Assembly (NCBI GenBank): GCA_002101905.1 | Contig: LQPU01000001.1 | Span: 1 to 64,000, forward strand | Length of the DNA stretch: 64,000 nt | Direction: 5' to 3' | DNA from: Mycobacterium shimoidei | Lineage (GTDB): Bacteria > Actinomycetota > Actinomycetes > Mycobacteriales > Mycobacteriaceae | Shown here: positions 8,829 through 16,606 of the stretch, in pieces | How positions within the stretch are numbered: position 1 is the first letter of the stretch | Layout: the number at the start of each line of letters is the position of its first letter | Notes under the pieces: generated by a model | What the model was told of the DNA's origin: nothing | Database searches by the model: none | The model's input: only the letters and a program-made list of their open reading frames with translations | Made by a program: the position numbers and the translations under genes

Positions 8829-8926
8829 CGTGACTTTATAGCACCCAACCGGTTGGTCGGGGCGAGCAGGGTGCTACCGGTTGCTTCCACGTGCCACTGG
8901 TCGCATGTGCCAAATACGCTGACGCC

Positions 8927-9769
8927 TCAGCGTTTCAACAGAGCGGCGATCTTCTCTTCGGGGGCCAACGGGCTCGCGTCGGGGTCCAGCGCGTCGGTGT
9001 GGGGTAGCTGGGCCTCGGGATCTGCGAAGTCGCGATATGTCTTGTCTCCGGCCAAGACGTACAGCAAGTATCCGGTCAACAGCGCGCGAACAGCCTTTTG
9101 CGTCTTGCGGTGCGCACCCGGCAATCCGAACACTCCCGACAATCGCCGGCCTTCGATGAGGCCGGCCGGCTGAGCCTTGCTGACCAATCGAACGGTCGCC
9201 GTATCCCAAGCGCGGGATAGTTCAATAGCATTGGAACGCAACGATTTTGCTTCTTCAGCCGTGCTGAAGACCACACCGGGGACCCGCAGCGTCGCGGCTG
9301 GCTGCTCCGCCGGGGGTTTGGTGACCGCCGGGAAAATCACCGCCACCGCTTTGTGCCGGCCCGGCATCCCGGCAGCCGCGAAAACCGCGGCCGATCCGCC
9401 GAAACCGTGCCCGATCAGGCCGAGTTTCGCCGGGTGCACGCTGATTTTGCCGGGCCCCAGGCGCACTCCGGCGGCGATGTCGAGCGCCGTGCCCATGTCG
9501 AACGCCAGGTTCAGCACCGAGGGCGCGAGTCCGCGCTCGGTGTCCGGCGCCGCCGCGACAATGCCCCACGACGCCAGATGCTCGAGCAGCTGCGAGTAAC
9601 GCTCGACACCGGCGAGCCAGTCGTGGCCGAACGCCACCGCGGGCAGATTGAACCCTGATTCGGGCGTGTACACCACCCCGGGCAGGCCGGCAAAAGCCAA
9701 GTCTCCGCGCAGCACACGGTGCGCCCCACGGCGGGTCAGGGCGGCGACGAGTTTACTGGTGCGGGCCAC
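8927..9769 (-). CDS. Alpha/beta-hydrolase fold protein with atypical nucleophile elbow
   Basis: A 280-residue protein with a dienelactone hydrolase/chlorophyllase-like layout: LPAVAFGHDW near residue 45, a nucleophile-elbow region LIGHGFGGSAAVFAAAG, and a basic C-terminus. The elbow usually reads GHSxGG; here the serine position is Gly (GHGFGG), with a Ser three residues later. The canonical nucleophile is therefore missing and the protein may be non-hydrolytic or use another residue. It lies just downstream of the acyl-AMP ligase on the same strand (42-base gap), suggesting a joint role in acyl-chain or lipid metabolism. Confidence 0.8.
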   Translation of the reverse strand: MARTSKLVAALTRRGAHRVLRGDLAFAGLPGVVYTPESGFNLPAVAFGHDWLAGVERYSQLLEHLASWGIVAAAPDTERGLAPSVLNLAFDMGTALDIAAGVRLGPGKISVHPAKLGLIGHGFGGSAAVFAAAGMPGRHKAVAVIFPAVTKPPAEQPAATLRVPGVVFSTAEEAKSLRSNAIELSRAWDTATVRLVSKAQPAGLIEGRRLSGVFGLPGAHRKTQKAVRALLTGYLLYVLAGDKTYRDFADPEAQLPHTDALDPDASPLAPEEKIAALLKR

Positions 9770-9811
9770 GCGTTGACGTTAGCGCAATCGCACGCCACCC
9801 CCAGGCTGCGC

Positions 9812-11650
9812 TCACCGCCGCTGGGATTTCCAGTACTGGAGCGCCACCGCCTGCTGCACCGCCGCGGCGGTCCGTGCCGCGGCCGCCGGTTCGGCGGCGC
9901 CGGTGTCAGAGCCTGGCGGCGCCTGCCACTCGGCCAGCGCGGCGAACTGGCCGTCAACGAACCGCTGTTTGGTGGCCTGCCGCTGGATCTTGCCGCTCGA
10001 CGTGGTCGGGATGGAGCCCGCCTCGACCAGGACCACAGCGTAGGCACGAATCCCGTGGTGTCTGACGATCGCCGCCTGGATCGTTTCCAGCACACCGGCG
10101 AACTCCGTATTTTCGCCGGCCCGCTGACGGTGTACTTCCTGCACCACGACGAGCTGTTCGCCGGCGCCTTGCCGTGGCGCGACCGAGAACGCTGCGCCGC
10201 GCCCGGCCAGCAGCATTGAATGACAGCCCTGCACCGTCTTCTCGATGTCGTTGGGGTAGTAGTTGTTGCCGCGGATGATGATCAGGTCTTTGCAACGTCC
10301 GGTGATGAAAACCTCACCTGCCCGCAGGAAACCCAAGTCGCCGGTGCGCAGGAATGGACCCTCCCCGGTGTCGGCCAGGTATCCACCGAACGTCTGCTCG
10401 GTATCCTCCGGTTTTCCCCGGTAGCCGCGGGCGACGCACGGCCCGGAGACCCAGATCTCGCCGACCTCGTCGACGCCGCGCCGCCGCCGCGTCTCAGGGT
10501 CGACGATGACGATCTGCTGACCGCCGCGAGGAGCGCCGCAACCGACCAGCTCGACGGTGCGGGCATCGTCGCCGGTGGCGTCGGGGATCTCGACGACCCG
10601 ATCCTCGCCGAGCGCGGTGCGGTCGATATGGCACACTCTCGGCGCCGCGGACTCCGATCCGCCCGACACCAACAGGGTGGCCTCGGCCAGGCCGTACACC
10701 GGCAAAAACGCCTCTGGCCGGAAACCGGCCGGCGCGAAGGCCTCGGCGAAGTCGCGCAAGGTGCTGGCCTGCACCGGCTCGGCGCCGTTCATCGCGGTCG
10801 ACCACTGTGACAAGTCCAGTGCCGCGCGCTCTTTGGCGGTGCTGCGTTCGACGCAGAGCTGGTAGGCGAAATTGGGTGCGGTGGTGCCGGTGGCGCGGTA
10901 CCTGGACATGGCCTCCAGCCACCGCATCGGACGGGTGATGAACGCGGCGGGCGACATCAGCACCGTGGTGCAGCCCACGTAGACCATCTCCAGAATGCCG
11001 CCGATGAGGCCCATGTCGTGGTGTTGCGGCAGCCAGTACACGGTGACTGCGTGCTCGTCGCCGCCCCACGCCTCATGGATCGCGACCAGGTTGGCCAGCA
11101 GATTGCCGTGCGTCAGGACAACTCCTTTGGGCGCCCTGGTGGAGCCCGAGGTGTACTGCAACGTCGCGGTGGTGTCGGCGTCGACGTCCGGCGGCACCCA
11201 GGCATCCGGGTCCGCGTCCGGTTCGTCTGGAGTCAGCCACCGCAGCGGTCGCTTGGCCAGCTGGTCGACGCTCGCCTTGAGTTTGTCTTGCGTTGCGGCG
11301 TCGGCCAGGGCGAAGCCGGCCCGTGCATCGGGGGCGATTGCCGTCAACCGCGCCAGCCGGTCCTGCACCGGTACCGCGACCGCGCCCGCGTACAGGCAGC
11401 CGAAGTAGGCAGCGACGCTGCTCAGGCCGGGGCGGCAGACCACCAGGACCCGCCGGCCGGTCGCGCCGTTCTGCTGCAGGCCGGCCGCGATGGCGCGGGC
11501 CCTGCGATCGAGGTCACCGTAGGTCAGAGAATCCTGTTCGTCCGTACCGTCGGGAGCGAAGCGGAACGCAACCTTGTCCGTATGTCGGGCGGCCTGCTGA
11601 CGCAGCAGATCCACGAGGGTGTGTGCGGTGCGCCCGCTAACCTCCGACAT
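9812..11650 (-). CDS. Fatty-acyl-AMP ligase (FAAL/FadD family)
   Basis: Activates a fatty acid as acyl-AMP for transfer to a carrier protein or polyketide synthase. The start is the ATG at 11650 (MSEVSG), with AGGTGA upstream; the longer reading to 11809 looks non-coding. The product is 612 aa. The ATP-binding motif YTSGSTRAPKGV, the FAAL signature WLPQHHDMGLIGG, APNFAYQLC, NGAEPV, YGLAEATL, and the C-terminal FLRTGDLGFL and GKIQR are all present. No carrier or PKS gene is adjacent; the nearest partners are the hydrolase downstream and the divergent GjpA genes, so the acyl product may go to an envelope lipid. The substrate cannot be told from sequence. Confidence 0.9.
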   Translation of the reverse strand: MSEVSGRTAHTLVDLLRQQAARHTDKVAFRFAPDGTDEQDSLTYGDLDRRARAIAAGLQQNGATGRRVLVVCRPGLSSVAAYFGCLYAGAVAVPVQDRLARLTAIAPDARAGFALADAATQDKLKASVDQLAKRPLRWLTPDEPDADPDAWVPPDVDADTTATLQYTSGSTRAPKGVVLTHGNLLANLVAIHEAWGGDEHAVTVYWLPQHHDMGLIGGILEMVYVGCTTVLMSPAAFITRPMRWLEAMSRYRATGTTAPNFAYQLCVERSTAKERAALDLSQWSTAMNGAEPVQASTLRDFAEAFAPAGFRPEAFLPVYGLAEATLLVSGGSESAAPRVCHIDRTALGEDRVVEIPDATGDDARTVELVGCGAPRGGQQIVIVDPETRRRRGVDEVGEIWVSGPCVARGYRGKPEDTEQTFGGYLADTGEGPFLRTGDLGFLRAGEVFITGRCKDLIIIRGNNYYPNDIEKTVQGCHSMLLAGRGAAFSVAPRQGAGEQLVVVQEVHRQRAGENTEFAGVLETIQAAIVRHHGIRAYAVVLVEAGSIPTTSSGKIQRQATKQRFVDGQFAALAEWQAPPGSDTGAAEPAAAARTAAAVQQAVALQYWKSQRR

Positions 11651-11889
11651 GTCGTCACCTAGGCCGTCGTTTCGTGACCACCCGATGCTGGGTTCCAGGT
11701 CGCCAACATAGCTGGTGCGGTATTGCGGGGCCGCGTCGGGGGCACATCGACGGCGACATCCCGGGCGATGTGGCTGAGTAGAACGTAAGAAGCTCACACC
11801 GGACACCAATCGGGCTCAGACGGGGCGAATCTGGCTTGACCAGCACATCGGTTAACGCAAAGGTAAATTCTCGCTATTGGAGCAATGTC

Positions 11890-11918
11890 TTGTATCACAA
11901 CTTACCTAAGAGTACGCT
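11890..11918 (+). promoter_or_regulatory. Promoter of first GjpA copy
   Basis: TTGTAT (11890-11895) and TACGCT (11913-11918) with a 17-base spacer that contains ACTTACCTAAG, which recurs in the other two copies. The start codon is about 57 bases further on. Conservation of both boxes and the spacer across three paralogues supports the call. Confidence 0.6.
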
Positions 11919-11925
11919 GTGTTTT

Positions 11926-11944
11926 CTCAGCCTTGCGTGCTGAG
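11926..11944 (+). promoter_or_regulatory. 5'-leader hairpin of first GjpA copy
   Basis: CTCAGC and GCTGAG form a six-base-pair stem with a seven-base loop, placed just after the predicted transcription start and upstream of the ribosome binding site. Copy 2 has the same stem with a changed loop (13331-13349); copy 3 has lost most of it. It may stabilise the mRNA. Confidence 0.5.
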
Positions 11945-11975
11945 GCGGACCGAATTTTTCTGAGGAGGTTCTCGA

Positions 11976-13079
11976 ATGAATCACGCACTTCGGCCCTATG
12001 CCACTGCCGGCATCGCACTGGTGGGTGCCAGCCTGATCGCGGTGACTCCGTTGACCACACCGCTGCCTGACAACCACGTGACAAGCGATGTGCAGCTGGC
12101 GGCCGATATCGATTTCACCGGGGCGTGGGAGGACGCCTTCAACACTGCGGTGACCAACTTCGAGAACCTGCAGAGCGCAGCGCAGGACGCCAATACCGCG
12201 CTGACCGAGGCGCTCGGTCAAGCCGACTTTGGCAACTTGAATTTCGAAGAGCTGGGTGCCGCCCTGACATTCCTCGCCGGCGACCAGAAGACCTTCATCG
12301 ATCCGCTGACTTATTGGACGTTCAACGGCGCCGGCCCTGACGGCGACATCACCGTCGACGCCACCCACGCTTTTCTGTATGCGATTCTGACCAATCAGGC
12401 CCATGACTTTGCCCCCGACCTTTTGCCGGCGGTCGACCCATCAATTCCGCCGATCGTCAACTTCTTGTCGTCGCCGTTGTCGGGTCTGCTGATCGGTGCG
12501 TTGTCGCCGTCTATCGCGCCGTGGGTGGCGCTGGGCAACAGCTTCGGCGCCATCAGCGAGGATCTGTTCGGTGAGAACCCGGACACCGACGCGGCGCTGC
12601 AGGAGCTGGTCAACATTCCTGCGAACATGGTCAACGGCCTGCTCAACGGCGCCACCCTCAACCTGGACGCCCTGGCGCCGGCGATCAACGACTCCGGCCT
12701 GCTGCCGGAGGGCAACTCGGTCACTTCCCTGAGCTTCGAGTTCGGTGGGTTGTTGAACCCAGGGCTGGTCGGCGCCAATCCGATCGATATCAACACCTTC
12801 GGCGACTCGATTCCGGGTGGTGGCTCGATCTTCAACGCGCTGGGCCTGACGTTGGATGCCTCAATCTCTCTCGGCGGGCCGCCGATCGTGTTGACCCTGC
12901 CCTTCCTCCCGCACGGTGTCGGGCTGGCCGGTGCCATGGTCGGTTTGGAGCAGGTGATCGCGGAGTGGCTCGGCGGAGACCTGGTCTTCGCGCCACCGCC
13001 TGACGACATGGGCGGAGCCGCCGCGGTGGCCACCGACAGCCTGAGTGGTCTGTTGGGCGACATGTTCGGCGCACTGTAG
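11976..13079 (+). CDS. GjpA-family outer-membrane porin-like protein, copy 1
   Basis: A 367-residue secreted protein of the family databases call outer membrane porin GjpA, after the Gordonia jacobaea porin. The N-terminal RPYATAGIALVGASLIAVTPL is the typical family signal/anchor segment. Later blocks shared by all three copies include LAGDQKTFIDPLT, LSGLLIGALSPSIAPWVALGN, NPDTDAALQELVNIPANM, NGLLNGATLNLD and GAMVGLEQVIAEWLGGDL, ending SGLLGDMFGAL. The start has an excellent ribosome binding site (GAGGAGG, seven bases before ATG). Porin activity in mycobacteria is unproven for this family; an envelope or secreted location is likely. Confidence 0.85.
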   Translation: MNHALRPYATAGIALVGASLIAVTPLTTPLPDNHVTSDVQLAADIDFTGAWEDAFNTAVTNFENLQSAAQDANTALTEALGQADFGNLNFEELGAALTFLAGDQKTFIDPLTYWTFNGAGPDGDITVDATHAFLYAILTNQAHDFAPDLLPAVDPSIPPIVNFLSSPLSGLLIGALSPSIAPWVALGNSFGAISEDLFGENPDTDAALQELVNIPANMVNGLLNGATLNLDALAPAINDSGLLPEGNSVTSLSFEFGGLLNPGLVGANPIDINTFGDSIPGGGSIFNALGLTLDASISLGGPPIVLTLPFLPHGVGLAGAMVGLEQVIAEWLGGDLVFAPPPDDMGGAAAVATDSLSGLLGDMFGAL

Positions 13080-13102
13080 CGATCGGCTGACCTGCGCGCT
13101 GG

Positions 13103-13132
13103 CCGGGGTAGTTCGCTGATGCACTACCCCGG
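13103..13132 (+). terminator. Terminator hairpin after GjpA copy 1
   Basis: CCGGGGTAGT and ACTACCCCGG form a perfect ten-base-pair stem with a ten-base loop, 24 bases after the stop codon. There is no T-tract, which is common for mycobacterial hairpin terminators. An equivalent hairpin follows copy 2. Confidence 0.65.
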
Positions 13133-13293
13133 TATGCGCGCAGCACTCGCCGATGGCGGCATCGTGGCCGTCGTGGCTGTGTAGAACGTAAGAAGCTCAC
13201 CCCGGCGCCTATAGGACTCAGATGGCGGTCGAAACCCTGTTTGACCTGCATATTGGTTAACGCAAGGGTAAATTTTTGTATTGGAGCAATGTC

Positions 13294-13323
13294 TTGTTAC
13301 GAGAACTTACCTTAGAGTATGCT
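13294..13323 (+). promoter_or_regulatory. Promoter of second GjpA copy
   Basis: TTGTTA (13294-13299) and TATGCT (13318-13323), spacer 18 bases, with ACTTACCTTAG inside the spacer. It is the best -10 of the three copies. GTTAACGCAA lies just upstream (13256-13265), as in copy 1, and the leader hairpin CTCAGC/GCTGAG follows at 13331-13349. Confidence 0.6.
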
Positions 13324-13377
13324 GTGTTTTCTCAGCCGTGCGCGCTGAGGCGGACCGATTATTGAGGAGGTTCTCGA

Positions 13378-14469
13378 ATGGATCACGCGCTTCGCCCCTA
13401 TGCCACCGCGGGCATCGCGCTGGTGGGGGCCAGCATGATCGCGGTTGCGCCGTTGACCACACCGATGCCTGACAACCATGTGACAAGCGATGTGCAGCTG
13501 ACCGCAATCGATTTCACCGGGGCATGGGAGGACGCGTTCAACACCGCGGTGACCAACGTCGAGAACCTGCAGACCGCGGCGCAGGACGCCAGTACCGCGC
13601 TGACCGAGGCGCTCGGTCAAGCCGACTTTGGCGACTTGAATTTCGAAGAGCTGGGTGCGGCCCTGACCTTCCTCGCCGGCGACCAAAAGACCTTCCTCAA
13701 TCCGCTGACTCATTGGACGCTCAACGGGGCGGGCCCTGACGGCGACGCTACCGTGGACGCCACCCACGCGCTTCTCTATGCGATCCTGACCAACCAGGCC
13801 AGCGTGCTTTCCCCCGAGCTTTTCCCGCCGCTTCCCCCCGAGATTCCGCAGATCGTCAACTTCTTGTCGTCGCCGCTGACGGGTCTGCTGATCGGTGCGT
13901 TGTCGCCGTCCATCGCGCCGTGGGTGGCGCTGGGCAACAGCATCGAAGCGATCAGCGAGAATCTGTTCGGCCAGACCCCGGACACCGACGCGGCGCTGCA
14001 GGAGCTGGTCAACATTCCGGCGAACATGGTCAACGGCCTGCTCAACGGCGCCACCCTCAACCTGGACGCTTTGGTGCCGGCGATCAACGACGCCGGCTTG
14101 CCGCTGCCGCCGGGTGTCGAGATCGGGTCGCTGAGCTTCGAGTTCGGTGGGTTGTTGAACCCCGGGCTGGTCGGCGGCGATCCAACCGATCTCAACACCC
14201 TCGGCGACGCCATCCCCGGTGGTGGCTCGATCTTCAACGCGCTGGGCCTCGGGTTGAACATCACCGAGCCGCTCGAATTGAACCTGACCATCCTGCCGCA
14301 CGGGGTTGGGCTGGCCGGTGCCATGGTCGGTTTGGAGCAGGTGATCGCCGAATGGCTGGGCGGGGACCTGATCTTCGCGCCGCCGCCCGACGAGGAAATG
14401 GCCGCGGGTGCCGCGGCGGTCGCCGACAGCCTGAGTGGTCTGTTGGGCGACCTGTTCGGCGCACTGTAG
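13378..14469 (+). CDS. GjpA-family outer-membrane porin-like protein, copy 2
   Basis: A 363-residue paralogue, nearly identical to copy 1 over the first 130 residues and in the LNGATLNLDAL and SIFNALGL regions. Differences cluster around residues 137-155 (SVLSPELFPPLPPEIPQI against HDFAPDLLPAVDPSIPPI), 235-245 and 290-300, which could mark exposed loops or variable surfaces. It has the same N-terminal segment, the same C-terminal DSLSGLLGDLFGAL, and a ribosome binding site GAGGAGG (13364-13370). It probably has the same envelope location as copy 1. Confidence 0.85.
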   Translation: MDHALRPYATAGIALVGASMIAVAPLTTPMPDNHVTSDVQLTAIDFTGAWEDAFNTAVTNVENLQTAAQDASTALTEALGQADFGDLNFEELGAALTFLAGDQKTFLNPLTHWTLNGAGPDGDATVDATHALLYAILTNQASVLSPELFPPLPPEIPQIVNFLSSPLTGLLIGALSPSIAPWVALGNSIEAISENLFGQTPDTDAALQELVNIPANMVNGLLNGATLNLDALVPAINDAGLPLPPGVEIGSLSFEFGGLLNPGLVGGDPTDLNTLGDAIPGGGSIFNALGLGLNITEPLELNLTILPHGVGLAGAMVGLEQVIAEWLGGDLIFAPPPDEEMAAGAAAVADSLSGLLGDLFGAL

Positions 14470-14490
14470 CGATCGGCTGATCTGGGCGTT

Positions 14491-14522
14491 GCCGGGGTAG
14501 TCCGCTGTGGCGCTACCCCGGC
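14491..14522 (+). terminator. Terminator hairpin after GjpA copy 2
   Basis: GCCGGGGTAG and CTACCCCGGC form a perfect ten-base-pair stem with a 12-base loop, about 20 bases after the stop codon. It is homologous to the hairpin after copy 1 with a changed loop, so the stem pairing is conserved while the loop drifts. Confidence 0.65.
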
Positions 14523-14690
14523 AATCGCGCATCTGCCCGCGACCTCGGCGGGCCGATATAGCTGTGTAGAACGTAAGGAATCCTGGGCGCCGGTACCTCT
14601 TCGCTCGACGCACCGAAAATCCCGTTAACTAGGGATATTCGGGCACTTTGGCGATCGGGTTGGGCGAAGTATGCGAATTGGCGCTACGTC

Positions 14691-14719
14691 TTGTATGGCA
14701 AGTTACCTAAGAGTAAGCT
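14691..14719 (+). promoter_or_regulatory. Promoter of third GjpA copy
   Basis: TTGTAT (14691-14696) and TAAGCT (14714-14719), spacer 17 bases, containing GTTACCTAAGAG. The 302-base gap upstream otherwise holds the terminator of copy 2, the GTAGAACGTAAG element (14566-14577) and GTTAAC (14624-14629). The rest of the upstream sequence has diverged from copies 1 and 2. Confidence 0.55.
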
Positions 14720-14771
14720 TTGTTTCCTCAGCCACGCCGCTCGAGCGAACCGAACGTTGAGGAGTTGCTAA

Positions 14772-15854
14772 ATGGATCACGCACTTCGCCCCTATGCCAC
14801 TGCCGGAATCGCACTGGTGGGTGCCAGCATGATCGCGGTTGCGCCGTTGACTACGCCGCTGCCCGACAGCGCTCTGACGCGCGACGTGGAGCTGACCGCG
14901 GACCCGGTCGCGTCGTTCCAGGACGTCTTTCAAGAGGCGGCCGCCAACATTCAGGCGCTTAACGGAGCCTTCCAGGACGCCAATGATGCACTGACGGATG
15001 CGCTCCAGAACGGCCCTGGCGACGTCAGCCCGCAGGAACTGATCGACGCGGTGACGTTCCTCGGTGGCGACCAGAAGACCTTCATCGACCCGCTGACGGC
15101 ATGGACGCTGAGTGTGCAAACACCCGGCAGCATAGGCGATCCGGGGTTCAGTGAATCGCACGCATTCCTCTTCGGGCTTCTGAGCAACCAAGCACACGAC
15201 TTACTGCCCGACCTCTTCCCGGCAGTTCCCGACTACCTCCCGCCGATCGCCAATTTCCTGGCCTCGCCGCTGTCCGGCGTGCTGCTGGGCGCCGTGAGCC
15301 CGATGATCGCCCCGTGGGTGGCGTTGAACAACAGCATCGCAGACATCAGCGAAAATCTGTTCGGTGAAAACCCGGACTTCGACGCTGCGCTACAGGATCT
15401 GTTCAACACCCCGGTCAACATGCTCGACGGCCTGCTCAACGGTGCCACCCTCAACCTGGATGACCTGGCGCCGTTGATCAACGACGCCGGCGTGCTGCCG
15501 GAGGGCGCCTCCGTCGACGGGCTCAGCTTCGCATTCGGCGGGCTGCTGACACCAGGGTCGGTCGGGGCACCGACGAGCACGGACGGCCTCACTCTTCCCG
15601 CCGTCGCGGGAGGCGGCTCGATCCTCAATGCGCTCGGCCTCGACCTGAGTGTCACCAGTCCACTCACCATCACCTTCCCCTGGATCGGGGAAGGGGTCGG
15701 GCCGCTGGGCGCGCTGGCCGGCCTGGAGCAGGTCATCGCGGAAGTGCTCAGCGGCGTCCTGGTGCACGATTCGCCTGACCCCACCGCCGCGCTCGATCCC
15801 GGCCTGGTGCCCGACTTCAGCCAGGCGTTGGGCGACCTGTTCGGCGCGCTCTAG
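14772..15854 (+). CDS. GjpA-family outer-membrane porin-like protein, copy 3
   Basis: A 360-residue, more divergent paralogue. The N-terminal RPYATAGIALVGASMIAVAPL, GGDQKTFIDPLTAWTL, IAPWVALNNSIADISENLFG, NGLLNGATLNLDDLAPLIND and the C-terminal ALGDLFGAL are kept. Residues about 35-75 and the region after 190 differ substantially from copies 1 and 2. The ribosome binding site is GAGGAG (14759-14764). Divergence of this copy against near-identity of the other two suggests it is the oldest duplicate or has specialised. Confidence 0.85.
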   Translation: MDHALRPYATAGIALVGASMIAVAPLTTPLPDSALTRDVELTADPVASFQDVFQEAAANIQALNGAFQDANDALTDALQNGPGDVSPQELIDAVTFLGGDQKTFIDPLTAWTLSVQTPGSIGDPGFSESHAFLFGLLSNQAHDLLPDLFPAVPDYLPPIANFLASPLSGVLLGAVSPMIAPWVALNNSIADISENLFGENPDFDAALQDLFNTPVNMLDGLLNGATLNLDDLAPLINDAGVLPEGASVDGLSFAFGGLLTPGSVGAPTSTDGLTLPAVAGGGSILNALGLDLSVTSPLTITFPWIGEGVGPLGALAGLEQVIAEVLSGVLVHDSPDPTAALDPGLVPDFSQALGDLFGAL

Positions 15855-15869
15855 CGCCCGGCGGCGGCT

Positions 15870-15896
15870 GGCGCAGCGCAGCTGGTGCGCTGCGCC
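15870..15896. terminator. Bidirectional hairpin between GjpA copy 3 and the Ddn-like gene
   Basis: GGCGCAGCGCA and TGCGCTGCGCC form a perfect 11-base-pair stem with a five-base loop, between the convergent stops at 15854 and 15898. It could end transcription from both sides. No T-tract is present. Confidence 0.65.
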
Positions 15897-15897
15897 G

Positions 15898-16425
15898 CTA
15901 GCCGGCCGGGGTGAGCCGCAGCACGCGGATGGTCCGGACGCCGTCGGTCTGCGCCGCGTAGTTGGCGTACCCGGGATACAGCTCGATGGCCAGCGCGTAC
16001 AACCGGTCGCGGTCGGCACCGGACGCTTCGCGCGCCACGAACCGCCCGCCGCGCTTGCCGATGCGTAACTCACATTCCGGGTGCGCCATCAGATTGTGAT
16101 ACCAGGCCGGATGCCGGGCGCCGCCGTAGTTGGACGCAACCAAGATCACGTCGTCGCCGTCGGTGAAGTAGGTAAGCGGCGTTTCGCGTGGTTGGCCGCT
16201 GCGTGCGCCGGTCGAAATCAGCACGACAATCGGAAGCCCGCCGAATGCGGAGTTCAGATGCCCGCGGGTGGCCCGCATGATCGGCGCGTCGAGCCGGGCG
16301 GCAATTGCCCGATGTATCGCCGTTCCTCGCTTGGTCGCCGCTATCGAAGCCACGACGCGTTTCCACCGTGCAGAACTCCCGCGTGGATCGACCCGCGGGA
16401 TTCCGTTGAGCGTGTCGTTGGGCAT
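15898..16425 (-). CDS. Deazaflavin (F420)-dependent nitroreductase family protein (Ddn-like)
   Basis: A 175-residue protein from the ATG at 16425 (MPNDTLNG). The longer reading upstream to 16716 is not supported. The fold signature of the Ddn/DUF385 family is visible: GLPIVVLISTGARSGQPRETPL, YFTDGDDVILVASNYGG, HPAWYHNLMAHPECELRIG and YPGYANYAAQT. These proteins bind F420 (or related cofactors) and reduce quinones, nitro-compounds or other substrates. It converges on GjpA copy 3 across a strong hairpin. It is one of several F420-linked enzymes in this window. Confidence 0.9.
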   Translation of the reverse strand: MPNDTLNGIPRVDPRGSSARWKRVVASIAATKRGTAIHRAIAARLDAPIMRATRGHLNSAFGGLPIVVLISTGARSGQPRETPLTYFTDGDDVILVASNYGGARHPAWYHNLMAHPECELRIGKRGGRFVAREASGADRDRLYALAIELYPGYANYAAQTDGVRTIRVLRLTPAG

Positions 16426-16606
16426 GGGCGAACTGTACCCTCGCGCGGATCCCAGGACGCGGCATCGACGGTGGTCAGACCCGACAAACCGCTGCATCCA
16501 ACACATGTAAACCAGCTTGGGGCAAAGCGATTGACAGAAAATACTCAGGATCAACGGCCCAGGACAATCGTTTAGCCGATCTGCGCGGGGTGGTACCCCC
16601 GCCGGT

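Larger units (their letters stand above)
11651..11975. other. Divergent intergenic region, FAAL / first GjpA gene
   Basis: No gene is seen in these 325 bases. The right half carries the sequence repeated ahead of all three GjpA genes: GTAGAACGTAAG (11778-11789), GTTAACGCAAAGGTAAAT (11851-11868), a promoter (11890-11918), a 5'-leader hairpin and a strong ribosome binding site GAGGAGG (11962-11968). The left half should hold the acyl-AMP ligase promoter, but no convincing boxes were found. Confidence 0.6.
11778..15854 (+). repeat. Tandem triplicated GjpA gene unit (about 1.4 kb each)
   Basis: Three direct-repeat units, each with the upstream element GTAGAACGTAAG (11778-11789, 13181-13192, 14566-14577), a promoter with conserved TTACCT(A/T)AGAGTA, a 5' leader, a roughly 1.1 kb gene, and a terminator hairpin. 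Start codons are spaced 1402 and 1394 bases apart. Units 1 and 2 are nearly identical over long stretches; unit 3 is more diverged. The pattern indicates two rounds of tandem duplication including regulatory DNA, the second recent or kept alike by gene conversion. Confidence 0.9.

Noticed and set aside
11890..11918. Possible IdeR iron box in TTACCTAAG near the GjpA promoters
   Set aside because: Only half of the 19-base IdeR consensus is matched and the second half is absent in all three copies.
13312..14613. A 433-codon frame on the minus strand opposite GjpA copy 2
   Set aside because: Arg/Gln-rich composition typical of an antisense shadow; the + strand gene has a promoter, ribosome binding site and paralogues.
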